NCBI RefSeq assembly: GCF_051014685.1
Contig: NC_135055.1
Coordinates: 2,914,001 to 2,978,000, forward strand
From: Ptiloglossa arizonensis
Taxonomy: Eukaryota > Arthropoda > Insecta > Hymenoptera > Colletidae
Direction: 5' to 3'
DNA: 64,000 nucleotides
The notes under the pieces are model-generated. The model searched no databases. It saw only the letters and a list, made by a program, of their open reading frames with translations, and was not told the origin of the DNA. Both the position numbers and the translations under genes were made by a program. The first letter of the stretch is position 1, and the number at the start of each line of letters is the position of its first letter. Below, one piece after another: positions 50,005-62,372 of the stretch.

Positions 50005-50985
50005 GGAGAATGGAAGATCAGACCTGGAGGGAATTGCGGGTCGAGTTGGGTCAGACTTTCGGAAGGCATGTGCGACTAAGCAAAAATTACACGAGACCGT
50101 GCACGTTCCCCTTAGACACGGTACTACGTTCCTCTTAACCTGGGAATTACTTTCCTAGTTCTCGGTTATACAGTAGGGACAAAGTACGATCGCTTCTGGG
50201 AGGAACTGCGAGTCGCGTCGGGTCGGACGTTTTAATCAGCCTTTGGAAGGTATAAGACTAAGCAGAAATTACTCAACACTGTCCACGTACTCTTTACACG
50301 TGATACTGTAATTCTCTTTAATCCGAGAATCGCTTCTCTGGATCCCAGTTGCACTGTTAGGAGAAAACAAGGTCAGGCCTGGATGGAATTTCGAGTCGCG
50401 TTGGGTCAGACGTTTTAATCAACTTTTGGAAGACACGGGACTAAGCAAGAATTACTCGACAATGTCCACATACTTCCTAAACTGAATATCACCTCTCCAG
50501 ATTCCAACTGTACTTTTAGGAGAAAACAGATCAGACCTGGAAGGAATTTCGAGTCCCATTGGATCAGGTGCTTCGGTCAATCTGTGGAAGACACAGAAGT
50601 GAAAAGAAATAACTGAACACTATCCACATACCCTTTACATATGATACTGTATTTCCCTTGACCCAAGAATCACCTCTGTCGTCACTACAGTTGTACTGTC
50701 AAGAGAAAAGAAGATCATACCTGAACGGTAAGAGTCTAAATAATAATTATTCTAACACACATGCCTCTTACTCATTGCATCGGACAGACATAGGACTGAG
50801 CAGGAATAACTGGACACTATCCACATACCCTTTACATATGATACTGTATTTCCCTTGACCCAAGAATCACCTCTGTCGTCACTACAGTTGTACTGTCAAG
50901 AGAAAAGAAGATCATACCTGAACGGTACGAGTCTAAATAATAATTATTCTAATATACATTCCTCTTATTCATTGCATCGGACGTG
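50005..50985. repeat. Degenerate 160-200-bp tandem array, about 5-6 copies
   Basis: Recurring landmarks are GATCAGACCTGGA.GGAATT..GAGTC, GGACTAAGCA.AAATTACT, GTCCACATAC and AGGAGAAAA. The early copies are diverged. The last two (CCACATACCCTTTACATATG at 50624 and 50821, period 197) are almost identical, so an old array has expanded recently. Confidence 0.85.
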
Positions 50986-52445
50986 TCCCAACCTAAGATT
51001 CTTTCTTTTTCCTTATACACTGTAACAACCCATGTAACAACCCACAGTTCAACCTATGAACCGATCGGCTACTTTACAGGGAAGACAAAATCCAATGTAC
51101 CTTCATTTTCGAAAAACAAATTCTTCGAAATTCAGCCACCCTTAGCTACCATTAACACTAGGTTTAGAAAAATTACAAAAATCGTGTACAATTTTTTCTT
51201 CTACCACTTGCACTGTACAGAAATATACCAGGTTGTTCGATAAGTTTTATCGAACGACAAAACTGATGGAACAACCTATTATTACCCCGAAATTCATTTT
51301 CCCCAAAGCTTTCTATAATTGGAATAATTCATATTAATAAGAATTAAGAGAATGAAGAATTAATAAGAATTTTATAATTCCCCGTGCAGTGTACGCGAAG
51401 TTCGTGTTAAAGGAACGACACGGCGAAGGATTTCTATTTTTTCAAGTCGCCAAGGGTGCCATTTGTTGCGAGAAAAACGGTGAAGAATTATCATCCGGGT
51501 AGCCGCGAACAGTTACGAGATGCTTAATGAAGATTAAGGGGTGACTCGTCTTCGCCAACCCCCTCGCGACCCCGCTGTTCCTGCTGCCACCGTTTTCCCC
51601 GTTCCTCGTCCAATTCCTCGGGAACAAGTCGCGCGTATTACCAGACAAGAGAATTCCAAGAGAGACATCGGATACGGAGCGTCGTTTCAAGGCTTTCAGA
51701 AACAGATTTAACCCTGTCCATGGGCGCTCTCGCCCACCCCATCCGCCCACCGAATGGCTTGAATGGGGTGTCGACCTCCTGTTCGACACTGCAGCGCATA
51801 ATAACGAGCTCGAAAATTGGAGCAGTCTCTCGACCGGTCGGATCTTATCAAGGGGGCGCGGAATTGGACTTGGATTTTCGTGCGGGAAAACCGCCGCGGC
51901 GCCGCGGAAGACGTTGCTGCCTCGTCTGCCTGCGAGTGTCGGAATAATAATTACAATGGGCACACCCGAAGTTTCGACGACTTCGCTCGCCGTTTCTAAA
52001 GGGTAAATTGCGCTTTCCGAGACTTCCTCGGTGGCCGTAGACGCGTCGTACAATTTCCTCGGTCATTGTAGCCGGCTAATAAATTCTGGCCCCTTGATTG
52101 GAAGCAGCAAGTCGCCGCCTATGACGCGTTACGCTGGTGGGGGCTCGTCCGTGACCGTTTTGCAACTTCTACGATCGTTCGCGTGCTACTACCCGCCGAA
52201 TTGCTAGAAATGGCCAGTGATTGTACACGTCTCTTGCGTATCCGGTTCGTCGTTCGTGTTTGACGACGTAGGAAATTGGTGCACGGTCGTTGTAATGGAC
52301 TTTTACCTTGGTGGTTTCGGTGCACGGTCGTTGGATGGATTTTTATGTTGGGGTTGTAGGAGTTTGGAGTTTTTTTTTTATACGAAATGTTCAAAGAAAC
52401 CGACGTTCTATAGTACGATCGGCCTTTGGAAAGCGAGGAAAGCAC
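50986..52445. other. Non-coding stretch
   Basis: AT-rich to 51420, then CpG-rich. A 203-codon minus frame at 51442-52053 is open but unrecognised. Contains the small inverted element at 51230. Confidence 0.35.
51230..51277. mobile_element. 48-bp miniature inverted element with mariner-like end
   Basis: AGGTTGTTCGATAAGTTTTA at the left and GAACAACCT at the right, so the outer 9 bp are perfect inverted repeats. CGATAAGTTTTATCG forms an internal palindrome. It resembles an internally deleted Tc1/mariner relic; flanking TA is not exact. Confidence 0.45.
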
Positions 52446-52514
52446 TGGGTCAAACAGAGTCAAACGAGATCAAAGGGGATCAAATGCAAACATACAAGGT
52501 CAAACAAGGTCAAA
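52446..52514 (+). promoter_or_regulatory. Direct-repeat array of nuclear-receptor-like half-sites including a DR4
   Basis: GGGTCAAACA, GAGTCAAACGA, GATCAAAGGG and GATCAAATGC are followed by AAGGTCAAACAAGGTCAAAG. The last holds two exact AGGTCA half-sites (52497-52502, 52507-52512) spaced by 4 bp, each preceded by A as in extended monomer sites. It may equally be a decayed 10-bp tandem repeat. Confidence 0.4.
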
Positions 52515-54079
52515 GATAGGGAAAAGACAGTTACGAAGTACTGAAGAAAATTTTGTTTCCGTAGAATAAATATACAATATTTGATTATCGAGGCTTGGAA
52601 GAATTTGACAAGGCAGTTGATTCGTTTATTTTTATTCGTTTTTGAATTCTTAAATGGTGTATACAATTACGATTTGAAGAGATTATTGAGACTTGCACAG
52701 ACGATGGTATTTGTCTGAATGAATTTTTTTTTAAATCGAATCGATGTCACGCTTGCTTTTGATATTATTTTCTGTACAGTGTCGTTTCAAATTTTCGATC
52801 GTTACAAAGTGTTTTTGGGGTCATCGAAATGTACGCTACGTTTCGTCGAATATCTTTAACAAAAATAGTGCGAAGATTTTCCTCGCGGCTGAAGGTATTT
52901 TAAAATAATGCAAAACCATCCCCACGTTTGCTGTTTGAAGCAAACTACACCGTAGAGTTTTCAAAGCAGAATTTATCTTTCCTGTTTATTTTATCTCTTC
53001 CTTCCTCCTTTGCGACAGAAATATTTGTGTCCCTCGGAGAAAACTTTCCAACTTTTTCTGTGTATTTCATCACACTTGGGTGCAGACAGAAATTCCTCGT
53101 TTCTAAATTCCAGCCAGACGTATCAAAAACACCTCGTTTTATTTTTCATAAACTTACATTTCATTAAGATACTTCCCGTAAAGTTAGTCCTGCAAAGGAC
53201 CGTGGTACATCATAATCCAGGAAACGTGAAATATCCAGACGAAAACCATAAAACCATAACATATACATTCTACACATACTCTAATATCCTCATTGTTCTT
53301 CTCGCACCGATTCCTCGAGTATTTCTAGATACAAATACTTTTCACACAGCGAACAATACCTAAATTCGTGTTCAAAATTTTTATCCAAGACTTCTATATA
53401 TCTCTGGACAACATTCCACTCAAAACAACATAAAGAAAAAAGATACACTTACTTCCGAATCAAAATGTCGAAGTTATTCGAACGATGAGAATCGTTTCCC
53501 ATATTTATTCCAATATTTATTGGTAATACGATTAGAAAACTGTACGGTTACGTTTTTGCGTGGCCAATCGTCGCCAACAGCTGCATTGGTCCCCCCTGTC
53601 CGATCCCCGTTCGAGGGTAGAAATTTTTAAACGCGTCTCGGTCTTAAGGGATGTTTTCTCAGCCGGTAAAAACGAGAGTCTGACTTACCGGTTCGCGGTC
53701 CGCCGGTCGGTGAGTGCGACGACGGGGTCGCGAGGGGGTGTCTTATGACGTCAAAACTGTCAGGCGACCCCGAAAGGGTCGACGAACACCGTCGGAGGGT
53801 GCAGTCGATTAAACAACGCCGCACGCAACCTTTTAATTCTATTTTAAGGATCTTCCGCGAACGATCATTTCTCCGGCAGGAAACACTTGTTCCACGCCCG
53901 AGGGTGGATTTAATAAGGTAGCGTCGTTTCGCTTAGGAAATTCGGTAGAGATTTAACGGGGATGAGAGAGTGGCGGTCGAAACGCTCGGGAAGACTAGGT
54001 TGAACCGTGTTCGCGGATGATTCTTTTTTTTTTTTCTTTTCCTTTTCTTCTTCTTTCGGGAATCTATTGGGATTTAAAA
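52515..54079. other. Non-coding stretch
   Basis: AT-rich to 53550, CpG-rich after. TTATGACGTCA...ACTGTCAGGCGACCCC at 53743 recurs at 55456. T-rich run at 54023-54050. Confidence 0.4.
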
Positions 54080-54450
54080 AGCCACCAAGGGTGGTTTAAT
54101 GGTTCTAACCAAGCGGTTTTATTTACGAGACAAGGGCAACCTGGCGAAGGTAATCTCTCTCGGGGAAACGCTTGAACGGAGCCAGTCGGTGGGCTTAAGA
54201 AAATAACGCGGCCTAAGAATATTACCTCGGCTCCTCCTTGTCTCTTTAATGAAGAGACCTTTAATGTGATAATGGCAAAGCGGCGGGACCAAGGAGTCCG
54301 CTAAAGAGGACTTTTTAATTCTGCGAAGTAAGGATCTTTTAACGATCGGTGCTCCGGGCGAATTTATCCGTGGTAATACGGTTGATTTCGTGTAGTGGAT
54401 CTAATTTAGATTTATACTTTCGGGGACCCCGGAGGGGCGAAATTAATTAA
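54080..54450. other. Stem-loop-rich block, candidate structured sequence
   Basis: Successive short perfect stems: CCACC/GGTGG (54082-54094), GGTT/AACC (54101-54110), GTCTCT/AGAGAC (54240-54258) nested in CTCCTTG/CAAGGAG (54234-54296), and AGTCC/GGACT (54295-54312). No long frame crosses it. No known RNA family recognised. Confidence 0.3.
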
Positions 54451-54719
54451 AATGACGGATAAACGAAACAATTATGGGATTTCGTTTTCGTGTACGAAAC
54501 GTCGAATGACTTCGTCGGTGCTTCGTTGCTTTATCGTACGTTCCATTGCAATTTCGATTATGTGAATTGTATTCACGATAATTCCGATCCGATAGAATCT
54601 TTTCTATTTTCTAAATCGCAAATAACCTGACATTCTCTCAGTGAAAATTATCATCGTTATTTATCTGCGTCTCGTTTTCATTTATTTTAATAAATAAACA
54701 AGAGAGGGAATATATTAGA
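54451..54719. other. AT-rich non-coding
   Basis: No recognised feature. Confidence 0.4.
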
Positions 54720-54803
54720 ATAAGTCGTTTCGTATTTCTTTGGTGCAAGTGAAATTTGTAGTGTATAAACATTTGACTAAATTATATATTCTCCATTTTG
54801 GAA
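54720..54803 (+). mobile_element. Mariner-like MITE, truncated copy 6
   Basis: AAGTCGTTTCGTATTTCTTT, then GTGTATAAACATTTGACTAA and ATTATATATTCTCCATTTTG, match the family interior. Both terminal repeats are missing or unrecognisable. Confidence 0.7.
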
Positions 54804-57633
54804 TAATATAAAGTATGAAAAACATACTTTCTATAGTGTGCTATAGTGTTGCCTAGAGTTTCAATAAAGGACAAATTTTAAACAATCGATCGAACAATGG
54901 CACGAGTGTTTAAGATGGATAAAATTTTAGATACTTTCGTAGAATTGTTTTCAGATGACTCCACTTAAATGTGTGTCGAATGACCTGGCAGATATTTGTA
55001 AAAGTACAGTTCTGGTGTTATCGTGTCTAGATATTTTTCAAACAGAAATGCAACCCATCGCATAGACCGTGTTTGCTCAGTCTCCAAGAGAGACCCAGAT
55101 TTCACGAGGGATGTCCTCCGTCGCAGTTTCGTCATTCGTCTCGGCGAAGTGGCGCGAGACACGCGTGGAAATAAACCTCGAAACACGTAGGTCGGAGGTC
55201 TCCGTAAAACGAGCCCGAAACGCTCGAATTTCCGGCGCACGTTAACCTTATCGGCGACCCCGCGTCCCGAATTAACCCACCGGAACGTTGAACACGGATC
55301 CGCGCGAACCTCGAACTGGTGCCACGCAACTGCTCGTAAAATCGACTTTTCCGTTCGACGGGATAACGATGTGTATCCTCGCGATAAGTGAGAACGGCGA
55401 TCTGGCTTATCGACTGCCTCCGAAGAGGGTAACAGCCGACAAGGACATATCGTTATTATGACGTCATACTGTCAGACGACCCCACAGAAGGGGGTGATTA
55501 GGCCGGGAGCTGTTGTGGCGAGCGAAGAACACGCCAGGGGGGGGGGGGGGGGGGGTGTATGGCAGACAGAGAATGTACGGTGTACAGTAGCCATGACACC
55601 GGCTGGGAACCATGGTTCGAAGATGAGGGGGTGCCGACCACCCCTGCGACCCTCTCTTTCCGCCCCTGAGCCAAGGGTATTTTTCCATAATCAATAACAT
55701 GCCTCTATTCTCGTCACACCGAGCGAGCCGGCTCTACCCTCACCGCGCTCTTTCACCCTCTCGCCCTCTCGACATCGCCAACCTGTCCAGGTGACAGTGG
55801 TGCTCAATCGTCGTTCCCTCCTCGATCTTACGGATGACCGTGCACGAATCACGGAACTAAATACTCGTTCCCCGGAATCCAATTGGATCGAAGATCGTGG
55901 CTGGTGTACCTTTCGTGGAAACAAACGTGAAACGCGTTCCAAGTTCGAGTGGATTGTACATTTTATTTCGAAGAAAGAGGAACGTGAATCGCCGTAAATT
56001 GTTCTGTATTTGTGTTCGATCTGTTTTTTTTTTTAGAAAACACGAGGGTGTGGGTTTCCACAGGGATCTCGTCTGTTTCTTTTTTTCTTCTTTTTTTTCT
56101 TTCGCGGCGCGAAAACACGACGCACGTGCACGTTTATCGATCGTCGCGAAAAACGCAACGGCCGGTTTGAGAACCGTCGGTGAAAGCGGCGGTTTAAGGG
56201 TGGCACGAGTGGCGGGTGAAAGAGTTCATTAAAACCAGCACCGTGTGCACCCCGCTTGGTCCCCGACCCCACCAATTCGCCGGTGCCACCGACGATCCAC
56301 CCTTTCGTCCTCTTACGGGGCGGCTGGGAGCTGGGGGTGGTTAGGTGGGGACGTCGTGCAAAAAATACCCGAAACATTCGACGCTTCCCTCGACACCGGT
56401 CTGCCCCCAGCCGCCACCGCCACCGCCGCCGGAGACGGGATCGAAATTCGCGTTTCCAGCGGCCGCGACACACCGTGCGCGTCTCGAAATAAAAATACGA
56501 CACCCGATGTAGGGGTGTACCACAGTTCACGGAACGGTTACCATTTTTGGTCCGGGTTCCTTTCGTTCCTCTTACGACCGCGTTCACCTTTCGTTCGTTC
56601 GTTATTTTCTTTCTTTTTTTTCTTTCTTTCTCTCTCTACCCCCCTTTTTTCGTATCTTTTTCTTTTCTTCCACTCTCATGATTAATCAAGCCGCGTATCA
56701 GATGATAATAAACACCGTGACGTGGCCCTGTTGCGTGTTCGCCGCGTTATACTATTTATCGTAAAGATACGGGCCGCGAAGGCCCGTGTGGGTGGGTGAC
56801 TGTAGATAACGATAATGTTCCCCGGGATTGTGGTAATTAATCCTGAGTTTATTCGAGCTGACTCAAAAGTACGCGCGATACGTACCTGTACAGTCGTACG
56901 GCACGATACGCGGGCACACACAAAAAGGTGACTAACTTTTCAGCCCCCACCGACTCGTTTAAAACGTCAAGCGTAACCATAATTTCCGGCATCCTTTTTT
57001 CCCCTCCCCCCTTACCGACCCCCCTCCCCCCCACTACTCTTGAGCGAGCATTTCAACGACGGAACGGAATATCCCGAACGCGTTCCGCGTTACTTACGCG
57101 GGATTATTAATTTCCTCGCTGCGGCGTCACGTTTCTGTTTCACGTTTCTTTATCGGAGCCCGATTCGTTTTTAGTCGCCGCGGGGATGCGAGTTCCTTTC
57201 GAGATGTTTACCCATTGACCGTGGACCTCGTATAAACACAGCACAAGAAGGTAATCTCGCGTTCGCGAATGACGCGTATACACGACATGTATAAGCAACC
57301 TTTGGTTGCAATTGCCGTGTATACACGGCACGAGGAAAATTCGCGTTCTCCAACGTCTGTTGATGGAAAACAATTCTAGAATGTCGACTAGCTTACAAAA
57401 ATATATTTAACCGTGCAATGTTCGAGTCTCTTAGTCGTAAACTTGCGGGATGATTATTCGATTAATGTTGAGATAATTGCGAAGTGTTCCGAATTTAAGT
57501 ATGTGCAAGCAATTCTACACTTATTTTAAAATAATTATTGCCAGGGTGTCGTATTTGTTAAATTATCGAAGTTATTTGGTATCGAGTTGCATAATTTGAA
57601 AGTATCCATCGCTGTACAAGCATTTCAGGCGAA
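54804..57633. other. Non-coding DNA with G19 tract
   Basis: G19 at 55537-55555. T/C-rich DNA at 56600-56670. CGTGTATACACGG palindrome at 57317-57330, just upstream of the next minisatellite. Frames at 55690-56690 on both strands overlap and are unrecognised. Confidence 0.4.
55537..55555. repeat. G19 homopolymer
   Basis: Uninterrupted run of 19 G on the plus strand. Quadruplex-prone and probably length-variable. Confidence 0.95.
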
Positions 57634-58512
57634 GGAACGATACGTTTAACGTATAAAATATCATTCATGGACGTAAATATACGTCTTTCGTATGTAATCG
57701 TGCAGTTCCAAGCCGTATATATACAGCTCGATGCAATGATACGTTTAATATATAAAGTATCATTCGTGGACATAAATATGTGTCTTTCGTATATAATCGT
57801 CCACTGCAAAGCCGTATATGTACATCTCGATGAAACGATACGTTTAATATATACAATATCCGTGGACGTGAATATACATTTTTCGTATATGATCGTGCAC
57901 TGCGAAGCCGTATATATAAAGCTCAATGGAACGATATGATAATTTAAAATATCATCCGTGGACGTAAATATACATTTTTCGTATATAATCGTACACTGCA
58001 AAACCGTATATATACAGATCGATGGAACGATACGTTTAATATATAAAGTATCATTCGTGGACGTAAATATACGTTTCTTGTATATAATCGTGGACTGCAA
58101 AGCCGTATATATACAGCTCGATGGAACGATATGATGATATAAAATATCATTCGTGGACATAAATATATGTGTTTCGTATATAATCGTGCACTGCGAAACC
58201 GTATATATACAGCTCCATGGAACGATACGTTTAATATATAAAGTATCATTCGTGGACGTAAATATACATCTTTCGTATATAATCGTGCACTGCAAAACCG
58301 TATATATACAGATCGATGGAACGATACGTTTAATATATAAAGTATCATTCGTGGACGTAAATATACGTCTTTCGCATATAATCGTGCACTGCGAAGTCGT
58401 ATATATACAGCTCGATGGAACGATATGATGATATAAAATATCATTCGTGGACGTAAATATACGTCTTTCGCATATAATCGTGCACTACGAAGCCGTATAT
58501 ATACAGCTGGTG
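57634..58512. repeat. 96/99-bp minisatellite, 9 units
   Basis: Unit GGAACGATACGTTTAATATA ... CATTCGTGGACGTAAATATA ... ATAATCGTGCACTGC ... CCGTATATATACAGCTCGAT. Starts at 57634, 57733, 57832, 57928, 58024, 58123, 58219, 58318 and 58417, so every interval is 96 or 99. The minus strand is open for 245 codons and the plus strand is also partly open. Confidence 0.96.
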
Positions 58513-61500
58513 TAACTGCCTACTTTCCCAGAACGAATATATACGTGTCGTGGAACTATCCACATTCACCGAACGTATATCTACATCCTCCAGAAACCAA
58601 AGGGTCACGAGTCTCCGACCAAAGACACGAATCACCCCCGTAAACCTCTTCCACGATCCCCCGTATTATCACTCCCGGTTCCGCGTTCCCCCGCGCCCAA
58701 CTTGCGGAATCGCCTAACAACCGTAACACCGGCCGGATTTCGGGTCCTGCTTTTAATTTCCGAAGCAGCCGGTGCTCCAGAATCGGCGGCCTATCACGAG
58801 GAGACGTGACGTCAGAGACAGCCGAGAAGAAGAGGGACGAGAGCGCTCCGGTGAACAAGGGATGGACAAACAGAGGGAGAAGACGAGACAACGGGAGAGG
58901 AGAGAGGATGAGAGGGCGCAGGAGACCCGAAACGAGCCGACCATTACGGCTAGTTATGGCAACTCCGTGACCGGTCAATAGTTGTTCGTTCACCTGCCGT
59001 GCACCAGGTATACACGATCGCGTGTGCATCCGCCGGTGCGTCACAGCCAGCATTAGTTTCGTCCGTTATCACGTACACCTGGTCTGGTAAGCGAGACGCG
59101 CGCATCCCGGTCAATAGTTACCCGCTCGCTCGGCATGATTTACCGTCGATGTCCACGGGCTCGGGTATAAATGCACGAGTGTTGACAAATAGTATTCTCT
59201 GCCCTCTCGCGCCCTCGTCGTCGTTTAAATGTACGAAACAGAGGAGACGAGGGCTTTCGAGGAGGAACCGCGAGCTACCGACGATAGGAACATGCCGAGG
59301 GATAAGCGCGAAAGAATCAAGGGGTGAGTGGAGGGGGAGTGGGGGTGAGACGAGGGGAGACGTCCTCGTGTCTCGAATTTCAATTCGCGCCCGATACGTG
59401 GACGCGTCGGTTTTTCACCGATCTACAAGATAAACAACAGGGGATTCCAGACGCTCGCGTTCGAGCGGAAGAAGGATTATCAACGGCGGACCGAGCTTTG
59501 CGATGCCGAGGTGCGTCGTCCCAGCGAGGCTGTTGGATTCGTTCAATTTAAACTCGTCCAACGAAAAGTTTTTCACGGGTGGAACGGTGTGTGTTAACCT
59601 CTCCGCTGTCGGAGAATCCAATGCAGAGCAGATTGTACACGGCCAAGTTGCAGTCCACGACACCGTGCGGGATACTCCTACACGCGCGGGAGGTACACGA
59701 GAACGTAACGCCCATGGGCGTTCACCGCACGTTGTGAATGGATCGATTTAGCATCTGTGGTCAGATGACCGAGTACCCATGTAGGTGTTGATAGCGCACG
59801 GTGAGTGATTTTGTCCAATGATTATGGTCGACAACAGCCGTGGCGGGGCTAATGAGAACAACTTGAACATCAGATCATAAGATTATGGGGCGGCCGTCCC
59901 TAAATGATATGTGTTTAAACCTGTTGCAACAGGGGGCTTACAGAGCTGGCTCTGCTAGACCAGGAAAAACGAGGACACGATATTAACACTGAAAAGATAC
60001 ACGTATACCCGACACCGGAGCTTCTGAACTACATATTGACAAGTTTGTAGCTCTCTTTTCATTTTTTTCTTCCCTTTCGAGCGTAAATCTTCGGTACGCA
60101 GAACCCTCAAATTCGTATCCGTTACGTAGGGACCATTCCTCATCTCTTATCCACTCGTGTATTCCCTAAATGTAACTACTTCAGACCCATCACGCTGCCC
60201 ACTTTGTCCCCATCCTCATCAATCCACTTCAACCCTATCGTACACCAAGATACCACACCGGCGTTACTTATTCCGTACCACGGACTATCCAATTCTAACG
60301 TTTCCAGGCTATCGTCCCAGCGCATTATTTTTCAAACTTCCCTAACCGTTTCCCCAAGTGCTTCGCGGCAATCATCTTCCGCGGTATGTACTCAGTGTTG
60401 TGCACTCCGAGCCTAAATCGAGCCGCGTCGCTATATACCTCTCTATCTCTCTCTCTTTATATATATATATTTTACATGCTGTTCGCAACAACTCGCGGAC
60501 CTGCCGCCGCGCCGTTGCCCGGTTTTCCGCGCCATTTTTCATACCGTTCACGCCTACAGATACCGATCAAACTTTTACACAGCAGCTGTCCGGCCGTCGC
60601 GGCACCTTCACCGACACCACCGCGCGTATTTATAATCTCCGTGGGAAATTACACGCTGGAACATGGCCGCCGTGTAGGTAGAAGACGGGGAGCTCGATAC
60701 CGTTAACGTCCGCGTTCGTAACACGTGGAAACGCGCGGTTCGTTGCGGTCCCGCGTCAGAAAAGTTCGGAATGGTCCCCGGGGTATACACGGGGTCCCCG
60801 AGATCGTAATTTCCTCGACGCGTGGTTATTAAATGTATCCATCGTTCGAACCGACCCGTTTCGACATTGTTGCGAGAGATGCGTATCTAGGAGAGTACAC
60901 GTCCAATAATCGACCGCTTCCTGCCAGGTCTTCGCCGGTAACCAGTGCATCCGGCCACGGGATGATTTTTGCCTACCGGCTACGACGAAACGAAAATTGC
61001 CGCGTTTCTTTCCGTCCGATTCCACCCGGCTCTATTAATCTATCCGCCTAACGTTATCTCCGTTCCACCTGTTTGCCAGGCGTACCGCTAATTCTAAGAA
61101 GACAGCGTGCAATCCTTCATTTCACGTTCGGTACACGTTGCCCGAAGATGCATCGGGGGAACGGTGTAATTTGTCAGCGGAGCACGCCGAATGTAATAGC
61201 AGCACGCCACGAAGACGTACGACCGCGATTAGGGGCAAACAATTACGATTACGCGATCGCCACTCGTCCGTTTGATAAATCGCGACGCTTAGTCTCGGTG
61301 ATTCTTTCTCGCTCGAGCCGGCGGCTCCTCTTCGACGAGCACGCCGGTGAGATCCGTGGTATTCGCGACGAGTGTCGTTAATGTGGAGCGTTGGAAATTT
61401 TATTGCGCGCGGTGGCCACGGATCAGTTGCCGATTGAAATAACGCCTCGAACCACCGATTCTGTGGAAGAACGGTAACGGGAGGATTGTTCTCGTTTTGA

Positions 61501-61536
61501 ATGTAGAACGCAAGAGAGATAATAGTGATACTTTTA
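58513..61536. other. Non-coding, CpG-rich in parts
   Basis: Decayed repeat edges to 58590, G/A-rich at 58800-58940, mixed to 60400, (TC)/(TA) tract at 60440-60470, CpG-rich at 60480-61380. Several frames of 60-165 codons overlap without recognised motifs. Confidence 0.4.
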
Positions 61537-61663
61537 TTAGGTTGTTCGGTAAGTCATTTCGTTTTCCAAAATGGAGAATGTATAATTTAATGGAATGTTT
61601 ATGCAATCTAAAAAAATCGTGTTTCGTTTTCACAAAAATAAAATGACTTTCCGAACAACGTAA
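61537..61663 (-). mobile_element. Mariner-like MITE, copy 7 (inverted)
   Basis: TTAGGTTGTTCGGTAAGTCA, then TTTTCCAAAATGGAGAATGT, TATAATTTAATGGAATGTTT and a right end CTTTCCGAACAACGTAA, with TA on both sides. Same family, reverse orientation, moderately diverged. Confidence 0.85.
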
Positions 61664-62372
61664 TAGTTTTCGAGTTTTTCATTTCGGATAAACAGAATGG
61701 CTGATAATGTGGTAATCATGAAGGTACTTTTAACGAGGGAACGGTTGTTAAAGTGACGGTAACTCCTGTAATTTTGATTTTCTTTCCACGAAAAAAATAG
61801 CGTACACTTCTGAAATACAGACGAAAGATACGAAATGACTTTCCGAACAATCGAATATATTTCCTTTTTCTAAAGATCGTTCCGTGGTTGATTTCATTTT
61901 TTTTCTTTGAGAAACATTTACGAGGTATTGTAACATAATTGCGATAAGTCAAGTTCGGATAATTGTACGTCGTTGTGACGCAGATTTATGGGAGTATAGC
62001 ATCTTGGGAGTAATTTGTCGAACACGTTGCACGAAAGATTTTTCTCGAACGAACGAGCGACAAAGAACTTTCTTTTGTAAAACAGTGTGAGGTCCACAAT
62101 TTGGACTAATAATCTTTGTGAACAGTCTGTGACAACCTGATAGATAGTATTTACCAGGTGTATTATAGAAATGGATACTTCACTCGCGGACAGAATTTAC
62201 TCAGCAATCTGATACTACGCACTCTATCGAATGACGAACACAGTGCGGTTGCTAAATGGAAAGAGGCTCGCTCTTCTTCCCGTCACACGCCAACTCGCTG
62301 ATCGATTAACCCTTTCATTACGAAACATGGACATATACGTTTTCTAAAAATAGTCACTGATTTGCGAAAGGC
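61664..62372. other. Non-coding with a solo mariner end
   Basis: ACGAAATGACTTTCCGAACA at 61830-61850 is a lone right terminus of the same MITE family. TTAACCCTTTCATTACG at 62308 resembles a piggyBac-like end just before the minisatellite. Confidence 0.45.

Noticed and set aside
51442..52053. 203-codon minus-strand frame
   Set aside because: No recognised motif. Overlapped by other open frames in the same CpG-rich DNA.
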